A DNA stretch of 64,000 nt, from NCBI GenBank assembly GCA_009917445.1, contig QZEE01000007.1, positions 62,001 to 126,000 of the forward strand, read 5' to 3'. The DNA is from a bacterium D16-76. Its GTDB lineage: Bacteria; Bacillota; Clostridia; Oscillospirales; Acutalibacteraceae. Below are positions 25,915 to 33,787 of the stretch, piece by piece; within the stretch, counting starts at the first letter, position 1; the number at the start of each line of letters is the position of its first letter. Made by a program: the position numbers and the translations under genes. The notes beneath the pieces are model-generated. The model was not told the origin of the DNA, did not search any database, and was given only the letters and a program-made list of their open reading frames with translations.

Positions 25915-26922
25915 TCAATCTTCTGGCAAAAAACCCACCTTTTTCATCACCTTTGCCACCGTGCGGTGGGCAATAGCGCTGGCTTTTTCGGCGTTTTCCT
26001 TGTAGCAGCGCCGCAAGTATTCCTTGTCCTGCATGATTTCCTGGAACCGCTCCTGAATGGGGCGCAATTCCCCTATGACGGCTTCGGCCACGGCGGGCTT
26101 AAAGTCGCCATAACCCTTGCCTTCAAACTCCCGCTGGATTTCCTCCATGGTTTTACCCGTAATGCAGGAATAGATTTCCATCAAGTTTTTTACCCCAGGC
26201 TTTTCCTCCGAGTAGCGCACACAGGCTTCGCTATCCGTAATGGCACGCTTGAACTTGCGCATAATGGTGTCCGCGTCGTCCAGCACACTAATGCAGCCGT
26301 TGTTGTTGCCATCAGACTTGGACATCTTCTTGGTAGGGTCCTGCAAAGACATGACGCGGGCCCCGTGCTGAGGGATAATGGGTTCTGGCACAGTGAAGGT
26401 AGGGCTGTAAAGGCCGTTAAAGCGTTCGGCAATATCCCGGGCGATTTCCACGTGCTGCTTCTGGTCCGCGCCCACGGGCACAAAATCCGCCTGGTACAAA
26501 AGGATGTCGGCGGCCATCAGGCAAGGGTAGGTAAAGAGCCCGGCATTGATGTTATCCGCATGCTTTTGAGCTTTATCCTTAAACTGCGTCATGCGGGAAA
26601 GCTCGCCGAACTGGGTATAGCAGTTGAGGATCCATGCCAGTTGGGGGTGTTGGGGTACATGGCTCTGAATGAAGAAGATGGTCTTTTCCAAGTCGATACC
26701 CATAGCCAGCAGGAAGGCGTAAGCCTCTAAGGTATATTTGCGCAAGTTGGCGGGCTCTTGCCGCACGGTGATGGCATGCAGGTCTGCTAAGGCGTACAGG
26801 CACTCGTACCCCTCATTCTGGAACCCGATATGGTTGCGCAGGGCGCCCAGGTAATTCCCCAGGGTAAAGGTACCTGTGCTCTGGTACATACTTAAAATGC
26901 GTTTGGGTTTTGTGTTTTCCAT
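25915..26922 (-). CDS. trpS: Tryptophanyl-tRNA synthetase
   Basis: A class I synthetase of 335 residues that charges tRNA-Trp. The HIGH-like TGTFTLGN is at residues 16-23 and KMSKS at 199-203. The ATG at 26922 follows GAGGTAG. The upstream gap of about 350 bases contains a hairpin repeat but no T-box; a T-box with a possible tryptophan specifier lies one gene further upstream, before the aminotransferase, and could control trpS by read-through. Confidence 0.97.
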   Translation of the reverse strand: MENTKPKRILSMYQSTGTFTLGNYLGALRNHIGFQNEGYECLYALADLHAITVRQEPANLRKYTLEAYAFLLAMGIDLEKTIFFIQSHVPQHPQLAWILNCYTQFGELSRMTQFKDKAQKHADNINAGLFTYPCLMAADILLYQADFVPVGADQKQHVEIARDIAERFNGLYSPTFTVPEPIIPQHGARVMSLQDPTKKMSKSDGNNNGCISVLDDADTIMRKFKRAITDSEACVRYSEEKPGVKNLMEIYSCITGKTMEEIQREFEGKGYGDFKPAVAEAVIGELRPIQERFQEIMQDKEYLRRCYKENAEKASAIAHRTVAKVMKKVGFLPED

Positions 26923-27074
26923 AATATTTCTACCTCTTTCCTGGGAAACATTCAATAATATTTTGATTAAGCGGGAGGATTAAGGGTTTCTTTCACAATT
27001 AAGCTACCTATATTTTTATAAGCAAAAGACCGTGATCCCGTCCCAGTCGGTTCACAGCTTATCTGCCGCCGGCA

Positions 27075-27185
27075 GACGCCCAGCCCTAAACCTTTTTTGA
27101 AGGTTTTATGGCCTCTGGCAGCTTAGGACTTCGTCCTAAGAACCTACCGGGGAGGTCACCCCTGGACCCAACCAAAGGGCCGTGA
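27075..27185 (+). repeat. Dispersed hairpin repeat, copy D (before trpS)
   Basis: Shares TTTTATGGCCTCTGGCAG and a CTTAGGACTTCGTCCTAAG stem-loop (27122-27140) followed by AAC with the copy at 21399. A CCGGGGAGGTCACCCCTGG palindrome-like block follows. Confidence 0.55.
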
Positions 27186-27204
27186 GGGTCTCGCCTGCCG
27201 GCTC

Positions 27205-27243
27205 GGTCGGTTGCTGCGTGCCACTGGCATACAGCAACCGACC
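27205..27243. repeat. Perfect 12-bp inverted repeat after the aminotransferase gene
   Basis: GGTCGGTTGCTG and its exact complement flank 15 bases that themselves contain TGCCA-C-TGGCA. It starts 28 bases past the aminotransferase stop codon. There is no U-run. Confidence 0.5.
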
Positions 27244-27270
27244 TGGACTCCCACGCTTTGCTTCCTTGCC

Positions 27271-28467
27271 TTATTGGACGTGGCTCATTTCTTTGGCCAC
27301 TTCACCCAAAATCCTTACGCCTTCCCGCAGCTGTTCATCGGTTGGCGTCGAAAAATTGATACGGAATGACCGGCAAGGTTCCGTCTCATCCGTCAAAAAG
27401 GCCGTGCCTGGCACCACGCAGGCCTTACGCTCCATGGCACGCTTTACAAAATCCAGCATATTTATCCCGTCCGGCAGGGTACACCAAGCAAACAGCCCGC
27501 CCTCAAACCGGCTCCAAGTAATCAGCGGCTTAAAGTATTCCTCCATAGCGTCTACCAGCACCGTACTCTTCCGGCGGTAGATAGCCCGCAGGGTTTCCAA
27601 ATGCGCCTCGTAATCAAAGCCCGTCATAAAGCGGTGGCAGACGATTTGCGCCCACATATTGGAGTGCACGTCCTCCCCCTGCTTGCACACCACCATTTTC
27701 TGGATAACCGCCTGAGGCCCAATGGCATACCCTACCCGCATGCCCGGCGAGACCACCTTGGAGAACGACCCGGCATACATCACCACGCCTTCCGTGTCCA
27801 GCGATTTAATAGAGGGCAAATCCTCCCCCGCAAAGCGCAAATCGCCATAGGGGTTATCTTCTAAAATCATCACCTCATAAGCCCGGCACAGCTCATAGAC
27901 CTTTTTCCGCTTTTCCAGGCTCATCGTAATACCAGAGGGGTTCTGGAAATTGGGGATGGTATAAAGGTACTTCACATTCTTCTCAGATTTCAGCGCCTCT
28001 TCCAGCTTAGCGGTATCAATGCCGTCCTCTTCCATGGGTATCCCCACAAGCCTAGCCCGGTACGATCGAAAGGTATTCAGCGAGCCAATAAAGCTAGGGG
28101 ATTCACACAGCACGGTGTCCCCTTCATTCAAAAGGGTCTTGGTCAACAAATCCATCACCTGCTGGGCCCCGCTGGTAATAAGGATGTCATCCCCTTCACC
28201 CCCAACACCGTGCTTTTGGCTCATATAGCCTTTCAAGTGTTCCCGCAAGGGGGCATAGCCCTCGGTGACGCCATATTGCAGGGCCTCAATAGGGGTGTCC
28301 TGCAAAAGCTGAGCTGAAGCCTTGCGTATGGCCTCATACGGAAAAGCGTCCGGCGCGGGGTTGCCCGCCGACAAGGGGATGAGCCCCGGGGCGGAAGAGT
28401 TCTTTAAAATCTCCCGGATAGCCGAAGGTTTTAAGCTTTTTACACGGTCGGAAAACGGATACTTCAT
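27271..28467 (-). CDS. PLP-dependent aminotransferase, LysN/MocR-like class I
   Basis: A 398-residue fold-type I aminotransferase. The Schiff-base lysine lies in GSFSKVVSPGMR at about 237, the NPxG motif in NFQNPSG near 173-179, and a carboxylate-binding Arg in SFRINFSTP near the end. It matches the group called 2-aminoadipate, aromatic or branched-chain aminotransferases, so the substrate cannot be fixed by eye. There is no DNA-binding domain, so it is not a MocR regulator. The ATG at 28467 follows GAAAGGAG. A T-box leader precedes it, so it responds to an uncharged tRNA; the candidate specifier is UGG, which would point to tryptophan or aromatic metabolism. Confidence 0.88.
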   Translation of the reverse strand: MKYPFSDRVKSLKPSAIREILKNSSAPGLIPLSAGNPAPDAFPYEAIRKASAQLLQDTPIEALQYGVTEGYAPLREHLKGYMSQKHGVGGEGDDILITSGAQQVMDLLTKTLLNEGDTVLCESPSFIGSLNTFRSYRARLVGIPMEEDGIDTAKLEEALKSEKNVKYLYTIPNFQNPSGITMSLEKRKKVYELCRAYEVMILEDNPYGDLRFAGEDLPSIKSLDTEGVVMYAGSFSKVVSPGMRVGYAIGPQAVIQKMVVCKQGEDVHSNMWAQIVCHRFMTGFDYEAHLETLRAIYRRKSTVLVDAMEEYFKPLITWSRFEGGLFAWCTLPDGINMLDFVKRAMERKACVVPGTAFLTDETEPCRSFRINFSTPTDEQLREGVRILGEVAKEMSHVQ

Positions 28468-28504
28468 GGTTTTCTCCTTTCTTCCTGGGGTGCCCCCAGG
28501 CGGC

Positions 28505-28740
28505 GCAAAATAAAAAAAGCCCGCCCCAACAATGGGACAGGCTTTGCCTGCGGTACCACCCAAATTGGCAGGCTAGCACCTGCCCGGCTCTACCCCATAA
28601 CGCGGGGGAACGTCCGGCCATTTCCTGCCGGCCCTCCCGGGGCCATTCGCCTGTCGGGCCCCTGCCGCTTTCCCACCCTGGGCGGCTCTCTACAAGGGGC
28701 CGGGACAGCTACTCCTCCCGGTCAACGGTTTATAATCTTG
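28505..28740 (-). promoter_or_regulatory. T-box riboswitch before the aminotransferase gene
   Basis: The minus-strand leader has the canonical GGGTGGTACCGC (within 28550-28562). An antiterminator stem GCCTGC/GCAGGC can form around it, and a competing terminator (28512-28545) ends in seven U. Upstream is a Stem I with GGAGGAGTAG and AGAGAGCC landmarks: GGCCCCT/AGGGGCC and GCCGC/GCGGC form its upper helices and CTGTC/GACAG flanks the specifier loop. The 3' side of that loop reads GCGAATGGC; I propose UGG at 28645-28643, but AUG, AAU or GAA cannot be excluded. Confidence 0.9.
28512..28545 (-). terminator. Terminator arm of the T-box leader
   Basis: AAAGCCTGTCCCA pairs with TGGGGCGGGCTTT (with G-U pairs) and is followed by a U-run on the minus strand. 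It shares bases with the T-box antiterminator, as expected for an attenuator. Confidence 0.88.
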
Positions 28741-28745
28741 TCCCT

Positions 28746-28774
28746 ATTATATTTTATCTGACGGAAAATGTCAA
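28746..28774 (-). promoter_or_regulatory. Promoter of the T-box/aminotransferase transcript
   Basis: Perfect consensus TTGACA (28774-28769) and TATAAT (28751-28746) with a 17-base spacer on the minus strand, directly before the T-box leader. Confidence 0.9.
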
Positions 28775-28782
28775 GCCACCCC

Positions 28783-28868
28783 TTTTCGGCCAGCCCAAAA
28801 GGGGTCCAGGGGCCCGTGGCCCTTGGCAGGGCTTGGGACAGCGTCCCAAGGTCTTAAGCGCCCCAGCT
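28783..28868. repeat. Dispersed hairpin repeat, copy E (between T-box and spoIIE promoters)
   Basis: Contains GTCCAGGGGCCCGTGGCCCTTGG and TTGGGACAGCGTCCCAA blocks. The TTGGGAC stem and neighbouring GGCAGGGC/GGCGAGGG wording recur in the copy at 50494, so these two form one subgroup. Confidence 0.55.
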
Positions 28869-28959
28869 GTTGCCATAAAACATTTTACATAAGTTTTTTC
28901 GCGCCTGCCTCTTCTAACCCGTCCCCATAAGGCAAAAACAGGAGTCATGCCTAAGAAAA

Positions 28960-29015
28960 TGACAAAATCGCGCAGCACTAAAGTGACAAAACTTTTTTTT
29001 GGTTTCCGGTATAAT
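28960..29015 (+). promoter_or_regulatory. Putative Spo0A-activated promoter of spoIIE
   Basis: A good -10 TATAAT (29010-29015) has no recognisable -35 at 17 bases. Two direct TGACAAA motifs (28960-28966 and 28984-28990) each differ by one base from the Spo0A box TGNCGAA, and the nearer one covers the -35 region. Spo0A-activated sigma-A promoters of sporulation genes have this layout. Confidence 0.5.
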
Positions 29016-29061
29016 TTGCCCGTAACTCCCATAGGAGCTGCAAAATTTTTACCAAGAGGCG

Positions 29062-31416
29062 GTGTTTTCGTTGGAAGGTTCAAAAATTCAGCAAATGTGG
29101 CAGCGCGTGGGAGAGCTGGTGCATGGGGCCCAGGCCCACAAAGCTATGGTACAGGGGGCCGGGTTCCTGATGGGGCTGCTGTGCAGCCGGGGCATTGTGT
29201 TCGGCAAATACGCGCCCTTTGGGGTGGCAGTAGCGGCTGCCGTCCCCCGGGAAGGACTGTGGGCTGGGGTGCTGGGGGCGTTTTTGGGATATCTGCTGCC
29301 CTCAGCGGCTTACGTTCCGGTGCGGTACTGCGGGGCGCTGCTGGCAGTGGCGGCCATCCGCTGGTCCCTCTCCGAGCTAAAGCCCGTGAACACCCACCCG
29401 CTCTTTGCCCCAGCCGTAACGTTCCTCCCTCTGCTGCTGACGGGTATGACCATGGTATTCCTGCACGGCTCGGTGACCTACTCAGCGGCGCTATACGTAG
29501 CCGAAGCTTTTCTGGGCTGCGGCTGCGCCTATTTCCTCACCCGCTGCGGGAATTTACTTATGGGGCTGGATGGCAGCGCAAACAGCGGCCTACGGGCCGG
29601 CCCCCTGGAACCAGGGGACATTGCGGCCCTGACCGTGGGGGCTGGCGTACTGGCCCTGGCCTTTTCTGGGGTGACGTTTATGGGAATTTCCCTGGGCCGG
29701 GTGTTTATGATCTTGCTGGTACTTACCTGTGCACGGTCCGGCGGGGTAAGTGGCGGGGCGGTGTCGGGCGTGACGGCCGGGGCTTTGCAGGGCTTATCTA
29801 CGGCGGGGCTCTCCTACCTTTCCGGGGCTTACGGCCTAGGGGGATTGATGGCCGGGGTCTTTGCCCCTATGGGCAAGACGGCTACGGCAGCGGCGTTTAT
29901 CCTGTCCCATGGGGTGGCGTCTTTACAGGTGGGGTTTGGGGATGCCCAGCTTTTCACAGGCGCCCTGGAAACGGCCCTTGCCACCGTACTTTACATGTGT
30001 GTGCCCAAAAGCCGCCGCCTGGGCGAGCTTTTCGGAATCCGGCAGGATTCTTTAAGCGGTGGGGCCCTGCGGGCCAACATTGTCATGCGGCTGCGGCATA
30101 CGTCCCAGGCGCTGGCAGGGGTGTCGACGTCTATAGAGGAAATCAGCAAAAAGCTTAACAGCCTGTGCGCCCCAAGCCTGCAGGGGGTGTACGACAAATC
30201 GGTAGAGACCATTTGCGCCGGGTGCGGGCTTTCCGCTGTGTGCTGGCGCAAGCATAAAGACCAGACCCTGGAAAACTTTGCCCAGTTGGCCCGGCCCTTA
30301 AAAGAAAAGGAGCGTATTGATACCGCAGACTTTACCCAGGATTTTACCGGGCGCTGCGGCCGTGCCGGGGAGATGCGGGACGAAATCAACAAAAACTATG
30401 CCCGGTACCTGCTGCGGGAGGCTGCCCAACTGCGGGCCGCCCAGGTACGGGAGGCGGTGGAGGGGCACTTCCGCACCTCTGCCGGGCTTTTGGAAGAAAT
30501 GGCGGGGGAGTTCTCCCTCTATCAGCACTTTGACGAGGAAGCCGCCCAGCGCGTAGCGGCCATCATGCGGGACAACGGCGTGGCCCCGTTGGAGGTCTGC
30601 TGCCGGGTGGACAAGTTCGGCCGCATGACCATTGAGGCCGAAATCCAGCGGGAGCGCCAAAAGCGCCTGAACCGTGGGGCCTTTACCCGGGAGATTTCCG
30701 CAGCCTGCGGGCGGGTATTCGCACCGCCCTGTGTTAGTACCGCTGGGGAGCGCTGCCGGGTACAGATGAGCCAACGCCCCCTGCTGCAAGTAGGTCGTGG
30801 CTTCTGCCAGTACAGCGCCGGGGGCGGGGCTTTCTGCGGGGACAGTACCAATGTCTTCTACGATGGCTGTGGGCGGCTCATTGCGGTACTCAGCGACGGC
30901 ATGGGCACCGGCGGCCGGGCCGCTGTAGACGGGGCTATGACCTCCGCTATGGCCGAGAGCCTTTTAAAAGCAGGCATTGGCTTTGACAGCATGCTGCAAA
31001 CCGTCAATGCCGCGCTGATGGCCAAAAGCGGCGATGAGACCTTGGCAACAATGGACTTGGCCTGCATCGACCTGTTTACCGGGAAAACCGAGCTGCGCAA
31101 GGCCGGGGCGGCATGCACCATCCTGCGCAGGGGGCACCGTGCCGAGGCCATCGAGGCTTCCAGTGTGCCAGTGGGCATTATGCCGGGGGTAGAGTTTGCC
31201 GCCTGCAGCCGGGACCTTGCGGCTGGGGACTTAGTGGTGATGGTATCGGACGGCGTGGTAGCTACGGGGCATGAGTGGCTAATGGATGTAGTGCTCAGTT
31301 GGGATGAGGAAGAAAACCCCAACCTCTTAGCCCAGCGCATTGCCGACGAAGCTAAAAAGCGCCGCAGCGATGGGCATGAGGACGATGTGACCGCGTTGGT
31401 GTTAGTCTTACAATAA
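29062..31416 (+). CDS. spoIIE: Stage II sporulation protein E (serine phosphatase)
   Basis: A 784-residue protein with about ten N-terminal membrane helices (roughly 30-330), a central region (about 330-570) and a C-terminal PP2C-type phosphatase domain with VLSDGMGTGG near residue 615 and a late MVSDGV metal motif. SpoIIE dephosphorylates SpoIIAA to activate sigma-F in the forespore and helps polar division. The start is uncertain: the GTG at 29062 lies too close to AAGAGGC, while the TTG at 29071 has better spacing; no ATG fits before 29095. It is monocistronic and ends before a strong hairpin. Confidence 0.95.
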   Translation: MFSLEGSKIQQMWQRVGELVHGAQAHKAMVQGAGFLMGLLCSRGIVFGKYAPFGVAVAAAVPREGLWAGVLGAFLGYLLPSAAYVPVRYCGALLAVAAIRWSLSELKPVNTHPLFAPAVTFLPLLLTGMTMVFLHGSVTYSAALYVAEAFLGCGCAYFLTRCGNLLMGLDGSANSGLRAGPLEPGDIAALTVGAGVLALAFSGVTFMGISLGRVFMILLVLTCARSGGVSGGAVSGVTAGALQGLSTAGLSYLSGAYGLGGLMAGVFAPMGKTATAAAFILSHGVASLQVGFGDAQLFTGALETALATVLYMCVPKSRRLGELFGIRQDSLSGGALRANIVMRLRHTSQALAGVSTSIEEISKKLNSLCAPSLQGVYDKSVETICAGCGLSAVCWRKHKDQTLENFAQLARPLKEKERIDTADFTQDFTGRCGRAGEMRDEINKNYARYLLREAAQLRAAQVREAVEGHFRTSAGLLEEMAGEFSLYQHFDEEAAQRVAAIMRDNGVAPLEVCCRVDKFGRMTIEAEIQRERQKRLNRGAFTREISAACGRVFAPPCVSTAGERCRVQMSQRPLLQVGRGFCQYSAGGGAFCGDSTNVFYDGCGRLIAVLSDGMGTGGRAAVDGAMTSAMAESLLKAGIGFDSMLQTVNAALMAKSGDETLATMDLACIDLFTGKTELRKAGAACTILRRGHRAEAIEASSVPVGIMPGVEFAACSRDLAAGDLVVMVSDGVVATGHEWLMDVVLSWDEEENPNLLAQRIADEAKKRRSDGHEDDVTALVLVLQ

Positions 31417-31490
31417 CCCCAGGGCAAGTTAGATTAAAATTCCAAGGCCATTTATGCCAAACAAGAAAGCAAGAAATGCCTTTTCCCAAA

Positions 31491-31542
31491 AATACCCGCC
31501 CTGGGTAAACAGAGACAAGCTCTGCAACCCAGGGCGGGTATT
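31491..31542. terminator. Bidirectional terminator between spoIIE and the coiled-coil gene
   Basis: A 16-base perfect stem (AATACCCGCCCTGGGT) at 31491-31506 and 31527-31542 encloses a second small stem CAGAG/CTCTG. It can serve both convergent genes. Confidence 0.9.
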
Positions 31543-31571
31543 TTATATATAGGAACTTCACGCAAGCTATA

Positions 31572-32315
31572 TTATGCCTGTACATCTACCGCAGGGGCAA
31601 CAGGGGCCGCAGCCTCCCCACCAGGAATCTCCACAGCCGCGCCTGCCGCGTACTGCTGGGCGGCATACTCTACGCTGGGGGTCATGGCAGCTTGCAAGGC
31701 CTGAGCCTGCTGGCGCAGCTCGTTGCGGGTGGCGGAAAGCATTTTCTGCTGCTGGCCATCGATGACTGCTTCATGCATGTAGCCCCGCTCCCGTATAGAA
31801 CGCAGAAGCTTAGCCCGGCGCAGATCTTGGTTAAGCCTTTGGGCCCGCTGGCGCTCCTTTTCCTCCATAAGACGGTCCCGCCGCTTCTCCTTGACTTCTT
31901 CTTTCTGCAAGTCCTGGCGCTTCTTCCCGGCGCGGGTCACCGCCTTTTCCAGCTGCCGCAGGGCCGCTTTGATCTCCTCAGAATTCTCCGCATCTGTGCG
32001 CAGGGCCGCCCGCAGCTGGGCAATCTTCCCCCGGGCGTACCCGGCGGCTAACCCCACCTGACTTTTGTTCCGGGCCCGCGCCAGTCGGGCATAAGCCTCT
32101 AAGGGCGCGTCGCCATAGCGTGGCTTGGACTTAATCCGCTCCAACTGTTCCCGGTGGCGCTCTGCCTTTTCCCGGGACTCCTTGATCATCTCCTGGATGG
32201 TCTGGCCGTCCTTATCCTCCACGTCTTCCAGCTGGCCGGGCTGGATGGTGTGCGTGTTCTGGGCCTGCTCCAGTGCATACCCCTGGGGGCAGGCGTTAAC
32301 TTTCATCTCGTTCAT
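31572..32315 (-). CDS. Coiled-coil protein of unknown function
   Basis: A 247-residue soluble protein dominated by charged helices (about 40-205) rich in Arg, Lys, Glu and Gln, with heptad-like leucine and alanine spacing. The C-terminal 40 residues are Ala/Pro/Val-rich and probably disordered. It has no signal peptide, membrane segment or catalytic motif. The ATG at 32315 follows GGGAGG; the longer in-frame extension upstream is not supported by a ribosome-binding site. It is alone, divergent from the uridine phosphorylase. I do not recognise the family; the composition recalls some flagellar or morphology-related proteins, but nothing proves it. Confidence 0.75.
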   Translation of the reverse strand: MNEMKVNACPQGYALEQAQNTHTIQPGQLEDVEDKDGQTIQEMIKESREKAERHREQLERIKSKPRYGDAPLEAYARLARARNKSQVGLAAGYARGKIAQLRAALRTDAENSEEIKAALRQLEKAVTRAGKKRQDLQKEEVKEKRRDRLMEEKERQRAQRLNQDLRRAKLLRSIRERGYMHEAVIDGQQQKMLSATRNELRQQAQALQAAMTPSVEYAAQQYAAGAAVEIPGGEAAAPVAPAVDVQA

Positions 32316-32425
32316 GGCAAAGCCTCCCCATGACCCTTTATCTTGTATATCGGCAGGAATCCCCCCCAGCGATAGCCCCCAACCCATTTATTTTTCGGAT
32401 TTTTCCAAAAGTGCCCCCTCCCCTC

Positions 32426-32455
32426 TTGCAATCCTCCCTGCCTGGGTGCTATGAT
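32426..32455 (+). promoter_or_regulatory. Promoter of the uridine phosphorylase gene
   Basis: TTGCAA (32426-32431) and TATGAT (32450-32455) are 18 bases apart, about 34 bases before the ATG. Confidence 0.5.
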
Positions 32456-32489
32456 ACTCTTAAAGAAAAGCGAACAGGAGGGAAAACAT

Positions 32490-33278
32490 ATGCAAAAATA
32501 TTCGGGAGAAGTAGGCCTGCAATACCATGTACAGCTTCGGCCCGGGGACATAGGCAGGTATGTGATTTTGCCCGGGGACCCCAAGCGCTGCGAAAAAATT
32601 GCCCGGCACTTGGAAAATCCCCACCTTATGGCCGACAGCCGGGAATACATGACCTACACAGGCTTTTTAGACGGGGAAAAAGTCAGCGTGACTTCTACCG
32701 GCATCGGCGGGCCTTCGGCGTCTATTGCTGTAGAAGAGCTGTGCAACTGCGGGGCCGATACCTTTTTGCGGGTGGGCACCTGCGGGGGCATCGACCTGGA
32801 TGTAAAGGGCGGCGACTTGGTCGTAGCTACCGGGGCCATCCGCATGGAGGGGGCCAGCCGGGAGTACGCGCCTATTGAGTTTCCTGCCGTAGCCGACCGG
32901 GAAGTCACCAACGCCCTGGTGGAAGCGGCCGCCAAATTAGGGCTGCCTTATCACACTGGGGTAGTACAGTGTAAAGATTCCTTTTACGGCCAGCATGAAC
33001 CGGAGACAAAGCCCGTAAGCTATGAGCTGCAAAACAAGTGGGAGGCCTGGAAACGCCTAGGCTGCAAGGCGTCAGAGATGGAATCGGCAGCTGTGTTTAT
33101 TGTGGCCAGCTACCGCCGGGTGCGGGCCGGTACCACCCTGCTGGTTATGGCTAACCAGGAGCGGGACAAGGCCGGGCTTGCAAACCCCATCGCCCACGAC
33201 ACAGAAGCCGCTATCAAAACCGCTATCGAAGCGCTTCGCCTCTTAATCAGCCAGGACAAAGCCAGAAAAGCCCCATAA
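32490..33278 (+). CDS. udp: Uridine/purine nucleoside phosphorylase, probably uridine phosphorylase
   Basis: A 262-residue cytosolic enzyme of the hexameric nucleoside phosphorylase family. It splits nucleosides with phosphate to a base and ribose 1-phosphate for salvage. Motifs include [20 protein letters not shown], the phosphate-binding [18 protein letters not shown] and the late EMESAAVF (quoted in part). Retention of a [12 protein letters not shown]-type insert fits Udp better than DeoD. The ATG at 32490 after AGGAGGG is preferred over the longer frame. It is followed by its own terminator and is not in an operon. Confidence 0.9.
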   Translation: MQKYSGEVGLQYHVQLRPGDIGRYVILPGDPKRCEKIARHLENPHLMADSREYMTYTGFLDGEKVSVTSTGIGGPSASIAVEELCNCGADTFLRVGTCGGIDLDVKGGDLVVATGAIRMEGASREYAPIEFPAVADREVTNALVEAAAKLGLPYHTGVVQCKDSFYGQHEPETKPVSYELQNKWEAWKRLGCKASEMESAAVFIVASYRRVRAGTTLLVMANQERDKAGLANPIAHDTEAAIKTAIEALRLLISQDKARKAP

Positions 33279-33287
33279 AACCCAAAG

Positions 33288-33316
33288 AGCCAGGGCCCCC
33301 ATGAGCCCTGGCTTCT
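33288..33316 (+). terminator. Terminator of udp
   Basis: AGCCAGGGC (33288-33296) pairs with GCCCTGGCT (33305-33313) followed by a U-rich TCTTCTTTT, ten bases past the stop. Confidence 0.85.
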
Positions 33317-33336
33317 TCTTTTGGCCGGTATGTAAT

Positions 33337-33486
33337 TTACTCGGCGGCGGTGCTGGATGCCGCGGAAACCGCGCTGCTCGCGCCCGCTGTGCTGGATGTC
33401 CCAGCGGAGGGAGCGTCTGTACCGCTGCAAGCTGCCATAGAGACGGCCATAAGCAAGGCCGCAAGTACCAAAACCAGTTTCTTCAT
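33337..33486 (-). CDS. Very small lipoprotein
   Basis: A 49-residue precursor begins MKKLVLVLAALLMAVSMAAC, a clear lipoprotein signal with the modified cysteine at about residue 20. The mature peptide is about 30 residues of Ser, Ala, Thr and Gly, ending SSTAAE. The ATG at 33486 follows AAAGGGG. It could be a real micro-lipoprotein or a truncated substrate-binding protein that kept only its leader and linker; no remains of a solute-binding domain follow. The gene is convergent with udp and ends just past the udp terminator. Confidence 0.6.
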   Translation of the reverse strand: MKKLVLVLAALLMAVSMAACSGTDAPSAGTSSTAGASSAVSAASSTAAE

Positions 33487-33787
33487 TTTCGGTTCCCCTT
33501 TGCTTTTAAAATAAATTGCCCCGGCGGGCCTGCGCCCTTTGCTGCCCGGACCTTTTAACAATATGAAGTTTACCACTGGCTTATTACAAAAAGGTAGGAA
33601 GTTTCCTTACAGCTCCATGAAAAAAGCTTACGGGATTTTTACAAATCTTACCAATTTATTTCAGATACCCTTTGGAGCAGAGTGGATGCCATTGCCGGGG
33701 ATGTTCTCCGTCATAAATCCCTCTTGACAAAAAATCATTGAGATATTATAATGATATCAACACGAAATCTGAAAGGGGAACGAGTTT
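33487..33787. other. Gap between the lipoprotein and SPFH genes
   Basis: Divergent regulatory region. The SPFH promoter is at 33724-33752. No small gene with a ribosome-binding site was found in the remaining A+T-rich sequence. Confidence 0.5.
33724..33752 (+). promoter_or_regulatory. Promoter of the SPFH gene
   Basis: Perfect consensus TTGACA (33724-33729) and TATAAT (33747-33752) with 17-base spacing, about 30 bases before the ATG. Confidence 0.88.

Larger units (their letters stand above)
26923..27270. other. Gap between the aminotransferase gene and trpS
   Basis: No gene is seen. The stretch holds a hairpin repeat (27075-27185) and, nearer the aminotransferase stop, a perfect 12-base inverted repeat (27205-27216 with 27232-27243). 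No convincing promoter close to trpS was found. Confidence 0.5.

Noticed and set aside
27271-28467. MocR/GntR-type transcription factor
   Set aside because: The protein begins directly with the aminotransferase fold; no winged-helix DNA-binding domain is present.
28947-30158. A 403-residue plus-strand frame overlapping the start of spoIIE
   Set aside because: It is an out-of-frame, Gly/Arg-rich shadow of the GC-rich spoIIE sequence, with no ribosome-binding site and no recognisable domain.
29062-31416. Rsb-type stress phosphatase instead of SpoIIE
   Set aside because: The ten N-terminal membrane helices and total length fit SpoIIE and not RsbU/RsbP.
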